From: Chara braunii
Taxonomy: Eukaryota; Streptophyta; Charophyceae; Charales; Characeae
Assembly: GCA_003427395.1 (NCBI GenBank)
Contig: BFEA01000384.1
Coordinates: forward strand, 1,352,192-1,387,299
Length of the DNA stretch: 35,108 bases
Direction: 5' to 3'
Position 1 is the stretch's first letter. The number at the start of each line of letters is the position of its first letter. Positions 9,669 through 18,630 of this stretch are shown here, piece by piece. The position numbers and the translations under genes are program-made. The notes under the pieces were generated by a model. The model worked only from the letters and a program-made list of their open reading frames with translations. It was not told the origin of the DNA and made no database searches.

Positions 9669-11245
9669 ACTGGAATTCGCTAGGCGGAATGCGGCATGCC
9701 GTCATTGTCCTGAACAACCTGGATATAGCCGCCGTAGAAGCCGAGACGGTAGCTGACATTGTTTGGGACCAGCCGAGGGGGCGCAGAGCACAAGTCAATT
9801 TCATCTTAGAAGGTAATGGACAGGATAGGGTGAACATCACCACTCGGCGCGCAGAGGCAGAAAAAAAGCTTATTTGAGATACGGTAATGGAGGAGGTTGT
9901 CGGAACTAGCGCAGATCAAGGTGAACCCGAGACCGGGGAGCCAGAGAAAGTCTACGTGAAGACAAGGGAGGAAGGACCAATAGACAAGACCACAGCGGCA
10001 AAGAAGAAGTTTAGGTACCAAATCCCGATCTTGACCATGGAGGAAATCGACGACACCCTAAGCAAGCTTCTGGGTACCATGGTGTCGGTATCCTTTCAAA
10101 CTATGCTTCAAGCAAGCCCGAGACTGCTCAAAGGACTCAGGCAGCTACTAACGCGAAGGCGCGTGGAGGTAGAAGAGGCTCCGGAACCACAGGAACAGGC
10201 GATAGAGGAGGCAGAGGCACCACAAGGGGTCGCCAACCTCCAGAGGATCCCGAGAGATCTGGAAGATCAGGAAAAGGTCTTTGCAGACATCCGCTTAAGC
10301 ATACCTGACCGAGAGGGCGGCGAGGTCATGAGGGCACCTCCCAGAACGAAACTCAGCTTCCACACACTACCTGTAGGAAAGTTGAAAGTCCAGATCGGGA
10401 CTCACCACACAGACGCACTAGTGGACGGAGGCGCCGAAATTACCCTCATACGGAGAGACTTCGCAACAGTTACGGGTTGTACGGTAAACAAGGAAGTGAC
10501 AGGGAGTATCCGGGGAGCCGGCGGGGAAATTCCATTTGCAGGGTATGTCACGAAATGTGCAGTTAAGGCAGGAATCAGGGAGTCGATCTGGTCATTTCAG
10601 CGGATGACTGTGATGGAAGAAATGGGCCATGACATAATCCTCGGGAGACCATGGTGTGCCAACGTAGAAATGATAGGCATGCACCTGCACGATGACACAT
10701 ACATGGTAGATATAGAGGACCTAGTGACCGGCCGGGGAGAGCTCCTCCGACTCCTTGGGACCGGAGGAGATCCTCCGAAGGAGAAGTTGGTAACCTGGTC
10801 GCCAACGTTCGAGGATAGTGCGCGGAAAGGAGCATTCGCCCGGATGGAAGGTATGAGGGAAAAATTGGAAATCATGATTGAGGAGGCCTTCAACAAAAAG
10901 GAATGGATCAAGATGGGTCCGCCTCTGAAGAAAAGGAGACAAGAAGACGAGGTCCTAAGGCTCATGGTGGCAGAAAAGGAGCCGGAAGTCGAACTCGGGG
11001 CCAGCCTGCCTAAGCCGAAGGAGTGTTAGAAGGAAACGCCGGAGGTAGTGCTTGAAGTTCCAAACCTGTTGCATCTTATTATGGCTATCAAGTACCACAA
11101 AGTAGGGGTGGACCCAGCAGCGTTTGCCAAATTCGAGGATGAGGTCCGAAAGGGCTACTGTCTGAACAAGAAGATAGTCAATATCCAGCCCCGCGTCACT
11201 GAGGTAGCAAGGCCGACCCCGACCGTTCATTTTTTAGAAGAATGA
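9668..11245 (+). pseudogene. Retropepsin-type protease region of the gypsy element, broken
   Basis: One frame from about 9668 (INWNSLGGMRHAV) to TGA at 11243-11245, with in-frame TGA at 9875-9877 and TAG at 11027-11029. The aspartic protease lies at about 10330-10700. KLKVQIG and TDALVDGGAEITLI mark the active-site loop (DGGA at 10424-10435), and GHDIILGRPWC the conserved Gly-Arg-Pro-Trp region near the C-terminal end of the fold. The family normally has D-(S/T)-G; here the second residue is Gly. The 200 residues before the protease are a charged linker. The C-terminal part (11048-11242) leads into RT and ends at a slippery sequence. Its role would be cleavage of the Gag-Pol polyprotein. With a changed catalytic triplet and two stops this copy is dead. 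Confidence 0.75.
11230..11236 (+). promoter_or_regulatory. Candidate -1 frameshift slippery heptamer (T TTT TTA)
   Basis: In the protease frame the codons read CAT TTT TTA, so the heptamer T-TTT-TTA is in the phase required for -1 slippage. The protease-frame stop TGA follows at 11243-11245. The -1 frame is the RT frame, open from just after a TGA near 11200. No strong stem-loop is evident by eye in the 60 bases downstream, so a one-base loss in the T run is an equally good explanation. Confidence 0.4.
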
Positions 11246-12213
11246 TCCTAGAAGGAAGTGTCCGGAAGTACAAGTCGGTAGGGAAGAAAGCCAAGCCGGT
11301 CTCGATCCTAGTAGAAACATCAAAGGAGGAGGTCATGGAGAAGGAGGAAGAAATCTTGCAGTTAATAAGAGAGAGGCGAGTTGCGGAAGGGCATCGGATA
11401 CCTGAGGAGGTAGCAGACACCATGAAAATAGGAATAGATGGGTTCCTAACGATGGAAGAGACCCAGCTGATAAGGAAAGTGTGCCAGGAGTTTCACTTAG
11501 CATTCATGTTCAATGACCATCAGAAAGGTCAATTGGATGCAAAACTAATTTCCCCCGTTAGGATCCACACAGTGGAACATGAGTGTTGGAACGACAAAGG
11601 GTCTGCCTACGAGTTTGGAATAGCAACAGAGGTCACCGAACTGCTCAGAGCCAATATAGATTCATTCGTGGCCGAACCCACCTCATCTCCCTACGTGAAC
11701 AAGTGGTTTGTCTTTCGGAAGCCCAACAAGACGCTCAGATGGATCCATGATTTGCAAAAGCTGAATGCGGTAATAATCCGGGATGCGGGATCGCTCCCAC
11801 AGGCCGATCTGCTGGCAGAATCTCACGCTGGCCGGAGCATTTATTCCTTGATAGATTTGTATTCAGGGTATGACCAACTGCCGCTCGACGCCAGGGATAG
11901 GCCGTACACCGCCATGCACACCCCTGTAGGGCAGCTGCAGATGCAAGTAACCCCTATGGGCTTTACAAACGATGTGGCAGAAGCGCAGAGGAGGATGCTT
12001 GCGGTTGCCGGGGACATGTTCCCGGAAAAATGTGAGTCGTATATAGACGACAATCCCATAAAAGGGGCGCAGAACAAAGATGAAACGGAGGTCCAGCCGG
12101 GCATACGGAAGTTCGTCTAGGATCACCTACAGAATATCAAGGACCTACTTCAACGGTTCCTGGTATATAATATTACCGCAAGCGGACCAAAGAGCATTCT
12201 GGCGGTCCCAGAA
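11242..12213 (+). pseudogene. Reverse transcriptase domain of a Ty3/gypsy-type element, broken
   Basis: The RT copies element RNA into DNA. The frame contains the ordered RT blocks: VNKWFVFRKPNKTLRWIHDLQKLN, YSLIDLYSGYDQLPLD with a catalytic Asp, VTPMGFTNDVAEAQRRM, and the catalytic YIDD at 12040-12051. TAG at 12118-12120 breaks the frame where the family usually has an aromatic residue before DHL. The following bases still encode the expected TASGPKSILAVPEV stretch to about 12213. There the frame is lost by a small deletion and it resumes in another phase. The first 100 residues (KYKSVGKKAKPVSI and onward) are the usual linker from protease. The listed start is where the frame overlaps the protease frame, not necessarily a true translation start. 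Confidence 0.85.
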
Positions 12214-12218
12214 GTACG

Positions 12219-13243
12219 GGAGGAAGCCTGACCCGGCAAAGGCGGATAAAATCTCTCAATGACCAACACCCTTGCGCACCACAACGGAAGTACGAGCCTT
12301 CCTAGGGGTGGTTGGATTCAGGAGGATCTTTATCAAAGGTTTTGCCAGAATAGCCAAGCCCATCCGTGCGATGATAAGGGAGGGAGAAACTCTGGAATGG
12401 ACCGAGGGCAGGGAAGCAGCGGTTCAGACTCTCAAAGACATCCTGTCCTCCGATCAAGTCACCTTGGCAGCACCCTGCTTCAACGACGAGGTGAGGCGGC
12501 CCTTTATTCTGGAAACAGATGGAGGACCATTGGCGGTAGGAGGAGTCCTGATACAAAGAAGCGAGGAGGTCAGAGAAAGGCCTATCAGATTCGAGAGTAG
12601 GCCCCTGAATTCTGCAGAACGGCGATACTCCCAATTCAAGAAAGAGATCTTAGCCATTCTACATTGCCTTAAGACCTTTCGGGCATACCTATTCGGAAGA
12701 TGGTTTATCCTAAGAATCGATCCGACCAATGTCGTCGGGGCATTAAAGAACTATAAGCTTATAGACCCGACCGTGGGGAGATGGATTGGCTTTATCAGGC
12801 AGTTTGACTACAAGGTCGAGCGAATTGCGGGGCTCCGGAACAGGGCAGACGGGCTAAGTCGGGTCTGCATCACGCCGGAAGGAACAGAGGACGTGAAACC
12901 AATCGACGCCTTCCTGGAATACGAAGGAGGAACCCTCGTCACGGATAATGAGATGATGAACCTCGCATGCACAACAGGACAGTTGTTGATTCAATCCCTA
13001 GAAAAAGGGGCGTCTGCCGTAGTTGTGGAACTTAGGGAAGGGTCAGTCACCACGATTAGACGAAAAGACGAGAAGGATTCATGGGGGGCAACAGTGGGAC
13101 CGAAAGAGCAGCTGATGGCGATGGTCGTTGAAGGACGTCGGGACGTCGTGATGTGCCTAGTGCAGTCCTGGACACAAAAGGAACGACAGTATTTAGTAAG
13201 TCAGGCTCAGGAAAAGCGAGATACGGATCAGAAGGGACAATAA
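12219..13243 (+). pseudogene. RT connection and RNase H domain of the gypsy element, broken
   Basis: The phase after the deletion reads GRKPDPAKADKISQ, then TGA at 12260-12262 (Trp expected in this family), then PTPLRTTTEVRAFLGVVGFRRIFI, the thumb/connection region. RNase H follows: RPFILETDGGPLAVGGVL with the first acidic residue, RFESRPLNSAERRYSQFKKEILAI with the conserved Glu, LRIDPTNV, and NRADGLSRV near its end. The last 120 residues are the linker to integrase. The region ends at TAA 13241-13243, after which the same frame continues into integrase. RNase H removes the RNA strand during cDNA synthesis. The wording of this segment is what recalls charophyte retroelement proteins. Confidence 0.85.
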
Positions 13244-13435
13244 TTTTTCCTCATACAAATGGATGACGACATCTTTCGAGAGATCGGCCTGTTACTTATA
13301 GGAAATAAGCAGCCTATGAAAGTCAGTCCCAAGGCAAAGGAGGAAGCTGAAAAGTATATCCTGAAGAATGGCCACCTATTCAAGAAGGAAGAAGGAATGA
13401 CCCCTAGGCGAGTTGTGTGCGGGAGGCAGAGGTGA
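13244..13435 (+). pseudogene. Integrase N-terminal fragment, truncated
   Basis: Same frame as RNase H. After the TAA it reads FFLIQMDDDIFREIG, AKEEAEKYILKNGHLFKK and PRRVVCG, the start of the HHCC zinc-binding region that begins gypsy integrases. It then runs straight into C-rich MITE-like sequence and stops at TGA 13433-13435. The zinc-binding His and Cys residues and the whole catalytic core are missing, and I find no continuation downstream in this window. Confidence 0.75.
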
Positions 13436-13719
13436 CAATTTTTATTTTTTTTTCACCTCTCACCCAACCCGCCCAACTTTTTTTTTTTGTCGCCCACCCG
13501 ACCCAAGAATATTAATTTTCTATTAAAGATGACCCCACCGACCCAAAACACTTTTTGAAATTTCAGCCCCACGCCCGACCCGCCCGACACCCAAAAAAAG
13601 CCCTCCCCCGGACCCACCCGGACCCGTAAGAACATCATTACCCGCCCGCATCCAGGACCTAAAATTTTTCTACACGCACCCACTCGTATCCGCCCGCATC
13701 CGCCCTTGTCAATCCCTTA
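13427..13719. mobile_element. C-rich hAT-like MITE or solo end, interrupting integrase
   Basis: The left edge reads CAGAGGTGACAATTTTTA. The right edge, read on the minus strand, is TAAGGGATTGACAAGGGCGG. Both resemble the GGTGTCAA-type ends followed by GGGCGGG repeats known from plant hAT elements. The interior has many degenerate copies of ACCCGCCCG on the plus strand. It abuts the integrase frame at the point where similarity stops. I could not find an 8-bp target duplication. The piece could instead be the 3' end of the hAT element whose transposase lies downstream. Confidence 0.5.
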
Positions 13720-14233
13720 CACCGTTACAATCTCATTGATAACATAACATTTCAAAAAAATATTTGAGATCTTGGTATTAACACATCAACAATATCGACA
13801 ATGACAATTAAAATAAAATACCTCACAATCTCAGTATTAACACAAGCAACACAGTGTCAATAATTTTCAGAAAGTTCGGTAGCGCACTTGATCGGCGGTT
13901 TGAGTCGAAGCCTCTACACTCACCTCCAATTGGAGCCCGGTAATACCCAAGAGGATCAAATATTTCCAAGCATGTGGGTTCATGATCGAATCTCACACTA
14001 CTGTCAAAAACTAGGTCATGCTATACAACCTAGGTCCACTGTTGTAATCCTGATCCGGTACTCGAGCTGACACCCATTACAACCTCAACCCGCACTACAA
14101 GCAACAAGATATGCAATCAGATACGAATAGGTGAAGTGTTCGACGCTATCCAAGTAACAAGAACTACAAGAAGCCCACTAAAACGGATATGTAATTGGGC
14201 AAATGGGAAAATAGAACAACCATATCTGTATAT
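13720..14233. other. Non-coding sequence between the MITE and the hAT transposase stop
   Basis: This is AT-rich sequence with no reading frame of note, probably the 3' flank of the minus-strand hAT element. A short repeated phrase (CAATCTCA.TATTAACACA, near 13785 and 13826) is the only structure I see. Confidence 0.4.
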
Positions 14234-16156
14234 TTATGTGTTGATCAAGTCCTTGTTCGATCTAACAAACAAAATGTCGTTCACCATTGAACCACCAAGA
14301 GCATTTCTTTTTGTTGTCAATGTGTTCCCCACATCTGAGAAATTGCACTCGCTCTTCGAGCTCGATGCGGGTACACATAAAACTGAGCGAGCGACCCTTG
14401 CCATGATAGGCAAAGGAGGGAGCAGTACCCGCTTATCCGTTGTGGTGACAATCATTCCTTTCATTTTCCACCGGAGGAGGAGTTCAAAAGTACGTTTTTC
14501 ATCCTTGGTCAACTTCAACGTGAAATAATGATCGAACTCTCTTTGAATCTTTTCGGTCAAGGTCAGCGTCACTATTGCAATCCTTCCCGGCATTCCTTCA
14601 TCCTCCTCATCAGAGCTGCACAACCTCGGTCTTGTCCTTCTTCTTTTTGAAGGGCGTTCTTTCAAAGCCTCCACTTCCAACGACTCCACATCATCATCAA
14701 CGTTCTCAGCGACATTTTGCATGATTGTCTTTAATAGGGTCTTGCATCTTCTAACTTGCACAAACGGGACCTCGAATATCTCCAACCTGTCCTTCTGACG
14801 GGGATCAAGCAAGGCAGCGAGTACATGCAGATTTTCCACATGCCATTTATCCGTCAGCACATCCTTCACCAACCTCTAGATTGTTGCGATGTTATCTGAA
14901 TCCGGTGGAATGACGACTTCCTTTCCTGACTCGTCCACATCCTTTGAAGACTCCGTCCGGATTTCGCAATGTTGGAGCAATTCATTTCGCTCGAAAGCCA
15001 CGATGTGAAGAGCATGCTGCAGATAACTTTCCAATTTCAGAGTTGCTTCCTCAAAATGATCAAGAAAACGTATCAACTCCTCTAGTAGGTCACGATTGAT
15101 TTGTGCAATCAATATCGCTTTGTTTCCACCCCGACTCATCAACAATCCTGAGACGTCGCCATAACTAATCTTGACACTTTTGAACATTCTCAACAACGAA
15201 TTCCACCTCGTAGCATTTTCCTGCTTGAGAGTGGTTTTCAGCAACCTCTACAGGTTGGACTGTTTAACATGCCAAACTAATTCCTTGCAGTTCTCAATCA
15301 AGGTGAAGACCTCTGGTGCAGATTCGTCAAATCTATAAAATGGTGTTGACGTTACCGTGTTCGCTGTTGTTGTGGTCTTATTGAGCATAATGGTCAACAC
15401 CGTTGCGAGTTTATGGTCGCCACAAGGCAGCCTACGAATCCCTTCCACTCCACACATGTTCGATCCACTGTCCGAACACACAACACACCTATTAGAATCC
15501 TCACACCCGAGGTCGTGAAGACATTTTTGAAATGCTTTCAAAACATTAACAGCGGTGTGTGGCTCCTCAAAAAACGGTTTGACCTGGAGTGTTTGAACGT
15601 GGAGTTTGAAAAGTTTGTCGATGTAATGAGTTGTGATCGACATAAAAGAACTTCTCTTTATCGAATCTGTCTAGAGGTCAACAGTGAAATTGGCATGCAT
15701 CTTGTCTGCAAAGTGCTCTTTCATCTTTGCGACGACTACAATCCGGAGTGATTCTGCAATCGACACCACTTGATTCTTGATCGTGTTTCGGCAGGGAACC
15801 AAATCTTCTATCTTCATGGCCCTCATGGAACTTACTCCTATATCTAAAACAACCTGCGAGTTTCGAAGGAACCCTTGGTCCTCTACTATAGAAAAAGGCC
15901 TCAAATCCTCACAGCACATTAAAGCAACAGACTTGGCAAACTGCCTCTTTGGTGCAGCACTCGGCTCGACCGTTGTTGCGAAAAGACGCATTGCTCCGGT
16001 CTTTGTGTTACCCAAACGACATTTATGGTCGTTCAGGGAGCTTGTGCCGTGACGCGCCTCACAGCGGAGCGGAGGCCAGAATAAGGGGCCAACATGGGGG
16101 CCACCTACGGGAGCCTCGGAGCGGAGGCCCACGACCAAAGAAATCGGCGCGCACAA
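14234..16156 (-). pseudogene. hAT-superfamily transposase, three in-frame amber codons, N-terminus lost
   Basis: One minus frame of about 640 codons ending in TAA (14234-14236), broken by TAG at 15671-15673, 15248-15250 and 14876-14878. hAT landmarks in order: DLRPFSIVEDQGF, LVPCRNTI, NFTVDL-stop-TDS (the expected Trp beside the first catalytic Asp is TAG), SFMSITTHYID, VVCSDSGSNMCGV (second Asp), LPCGDHKLATVL, KQENATRWNSLLRM, LHVLAALLDPRQKDRL, and the C-terminal dimerisation block PLPIMARVARSVLCVPASSSKSECNFSDVGN with TTKRNAL. Similarity begins only near 16045. The first 37 residues come from unrelated GC-rich repeat, so the BED zinc finger and true start are missing. The enzyme would cut and paste its own element; this copy cannot. 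Confidence 0.85.
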
Positions 16157-16287
16157 GGCGCAAGAAAAGACAAAGGAGAGGGGTCACCATGGGGCGGCAA
16201 AATGCCCAAGGGACGTGGGATACCTCGGGAATAGGCACCCGGGGACACGTGGGACTAAGTAAAAATAATGGCATCCGGGGCGAAATG
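16057..16287. repeat. GC-rich repeat sequence joined to the hAT 5' end
   Basis: From about 16050 the sequence changes from AT-balanced hAT coding DNA to GC-rich DNA with the phrase GCGGAGGCC at least twice (near 16071 and 16122). It then leads into the 26-bp tandem repeat. It has no coding support of its own. Confidence 0.5.
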
Positions 16288-16417
16288 TGTCGGGGACCAC
16301 CCGCGGGACTAAGTACCGGGGACCGCCAGCGGGACTAAGTGTCGGGGACCACCGACGGGACTAAGTGTCGGGGACCACCGGCGGAACTAAGTGTCGGGGA
16401 CCACCGACGGGACAAGC
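16288..16417. repeat. 26-bp tandem repeat, about five units
   Basis: Units begin at 16288, 16314, 16340, 16366 and 16392. The core is GGGGACCRCC followed by a variable triplet, then GGGACTAAG. The fifth unit is incomplete. Units differ at only a few positions, so this is a young or homogenised array. Confidence 0.93.
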
Positions 16418-16479
16418 GGCGGGGACACAAGAAGGCCCCAAGAGAAACGATGGAGCGACATGTGGAAAATAATAAAGGT

Positions 16480-17010
16480 AAGGTGCACCGTCAAGATCAA
16501 CATCTATACGGCTAAGAATATTAGCACCACTAGTGCAAGCACTAGCGGTAGCAAACGAGAAGGCCAAAAAGAACAAAAAAAGTAAAGAAAACTGAAGTGG
16601 GAGGCATGGGAGCAATCCAAAAAATCTCGGATTAGCCTCCCTCAAGAAAATGGAGTCAAATGAGACCCCGTGTGAAAAATAGGCCTCCGGGTGAAAATCG
16701 GAGTAGGAGGGGTCATTATGGGAGAAAGATAGGAGTGAGAGGAAGCTCCCATGGGCATGAGAAGGCCATTATTGCAGTCTGAGATATAACGGACTGCACC
16801 TTGGACGTAGGAAGGGTCAAAACCAAGAGGAAGGGGTTAGAAAAGGGCCTTAACGGTCACTTGACATTTGACATTCTAGAAAAAAAAGAGAAAAGAAAAG
16901 AAAATGTGAGAGAATAAGACAAAAAAAGTGAGAGGGAGTGAGTGAGTTGGCCGTCAATAGGGACTGCCTCAAGTAGGGACTGGCAGGTCCCTACTGTCCA
17001 AGAGAAAAGA
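16480..17010. repeat. Diverged duplication module, copy A
   Basis: Collinear with copy B at 17890-18420, offset about 1.41 kb. Shared landmarks in the same order: CACCGTC(A/G)AGATCAA, ATATTAGCACC(A/G)CTAGTGCAAGCACTAG, GAGATATAACGG, GACA(T/C)TTG, an A/G-rich AAGAAAAGAAAATG stretch, and AGTAGGGACTGGCAGGTCCC. The last is a perfect 9-bp inverted repeat here (16972-16980 with 16987-16995). Non-coding. Confidence 0.75.
16773..16798. repeat. TGCAGTCCG hairpin, first copy
   Basis: Nine-base arms TGCAGTCTG and CGGACTGCA flank an 8-base AT-rich centre, with one T.G mismatch. Further copies lie at 17337 and 17499. Confidence 0.7.
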
Positions 17011-17211
17011 AAAGAAAAGAGAAAAGAAAAAAATTAAAAAAAATGCCTTAACGATAAAAAACGGTCACTTGGGGAGATTCATCCATGACCAGATTCATTC
17101 TGGAATATGGCGGTTATAAAAAACTTTGATTTTCTTTTATTTCTACAGAGAAAATCAAAGAAAATCAAGGCTCCATGCAACCGAAATAAAACACATTACA
17201 TGCATGAGGAG

Positions 17212-17535
17212 AAACACATGTTTTAGGTGCATCCGGAACCAAAATCAAGTCCGGATGCACTTGGGAATTGACTGTTTCGTTTTCTTTTGAGTAGGGGTTA
17301 GTTGAAGGGCTTTGGGGCTGAAAAATTAACCCCTATTGCAGTCCGTGTTATAACGGACTGCATGGGGAAGGGAAAACACATGTTTTAAGTGCATCCGGGG
17401 CTAATATTAAGCCCGGATGCACTTCGAAATCAAACGCTTTATTTTCTTTTAGCATCGGGCAAGATGTGGGGCTTTGGGACTAGAAAAATAGCCATGACTG
17501 CAGTCCGAGAAATAACGGACTACATGAGGATGCCT
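17212..17535. repeat. 162-bp tandem duplication with two hairpins per unit
   Basis: Unit 1 runs from 17212 to 17373 and unit 2 from 17374 to 17535. Each begins AAACACATGTTTTA, has a GTGCATCCGG hairpin (17227-17260 and 17389-17422) and ends with a TGCAGTCCG hairpin (17337-17362 and 17499-17524). The units are clearly diverged between these landmarks. In unit 1 an extra 8-bp pair AGGGGTTA/TAACCCCT (17293 with 17327) is present. No coding frame. Confidence 0.8.
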
Positions 17536-17889
17536 AGGCTAAGGGAAAACGAGCCACGTCAAGCCCAAAATGCTAGAAAGGAGCAATTTCGACATGAGAG
17601 ACGGTAAACGACAACTGTGGGATAAGATCTCATGACCTAGAAAAATCGGCACACATGTTGAGATCATGGGACCACCAAAGGCAAGAAAAACCCAAAAATA
17701 AAAATGGAACACCATCCGGAATGTTGCTGGGGACCAAGTGGGACCAAATAATAAAAGTCGGAAAATGGGACGCGCGTCGGCGGGACCGCCAGCGGGACAA
17801 GAAAATGGAACTAGTATGGAGGAGCGTGGCGGGGACTTGGGATGTCCCAAGGGAACCATGAACAAGCACAAGGAATGTGTGCGCAAGCA

Positions 17890-18420
17890 AATGGCACCGT
17901 CGAGATCAAGAATCTAGACGGTGGAAAATATTAGCACCGCTAGTGCAAGCACTAGTGGGGGCAAGTGGGAGAGTCATGGGGAGAAAAGAAAGCAAAATAA
18001 TGGTGTTGGGAGGGCTGCCCAGCAGTCCGAGATATCTCGGGCTAGCTAGTCATGAGAAAATAGAGTTTCAAGAGGCTCAACATGAGGAAAGGCTGTCCTT
18101 AGAAAATCGGAGCAAATGGGGCTCAAAATTGGACAAACGGAGGCAAAACGGAGCCCTCTAGGAGCATGGGGGTGACATTGTTGGATTCCGAGATATAACG
18201 GCCAAGTAACAGCCATGAACCTGGCCTTAAATAAGGCCCTAAGACCTAGAAAGAGGGTGCACAACAGTTTGACACTTGTCACAACTGAAATAAAACAAAA
18301 AGAAAAGAAAATGAGAGAAAAATGAGGGAGAATGAGACACAAAGGGAGAAAAGAGTGGAGGAGAGTGTACCGGCCTATTGGGACCTGCACAGTAGGGACT
18401 GGCAGGTCCCAACTGTGACC
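17890..18420. repeat. Diverged duplication module, copy B
   Basis: Second copy of the module described at 16480-17010. The AGTAGGGAC inverted repeat (18391-18399 with 18406-18414) has one mismatch here. The CTAGTGC-AA-GCACTAG palindrome is kept. Confidence 0.75.
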
Positions 18421-18565
18421 TCATACCTCCTAGAATGAGGGAGGGCAATCCGGATTGTAGAGATATGGCCCTTGGGGCCATATCTAAAAAAAATCTGAAT
18501 TAAAAAGCGGAAAATGAGAGAAAATGCAAAAAGGAAATGACCAATCTTCTTTTGGACCATGGATC

Positions 18566-18630
18566 TGAGATCAGATCTCATGATGGAGAGGAACTAGCCG
18601 TTTTTTTGTGGGCCAACTCAAAACGGCTAG
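18566..18630. repeat. Palindrome plus 11-bp inverted repeat
   Basis: TGAGATC-A-GATCTCA (18566-18580) is a perfect 7-bp-arm palindrome. CTAGCCGTTTT (18594-18604) pairs perfectly with AAAACGGCTAG (18620-18630) across a 15-nt loop. Confidence 0.85.

Noticed and set aside
9640-9670. Programmed frameshift between gag and protease
   Set aside because: A frame change is needed near 9664, but no XXXYYYZ heptamer in the gag phase is present, so a one-base indel is simpler.
16361-16645. CRISPR-like array suggested by the regular 26-bp units
   Set aside because: Units are contiguous without unique spacers and the setting is eukaryotic repeat DNA, so it is a plain tandem repeat.
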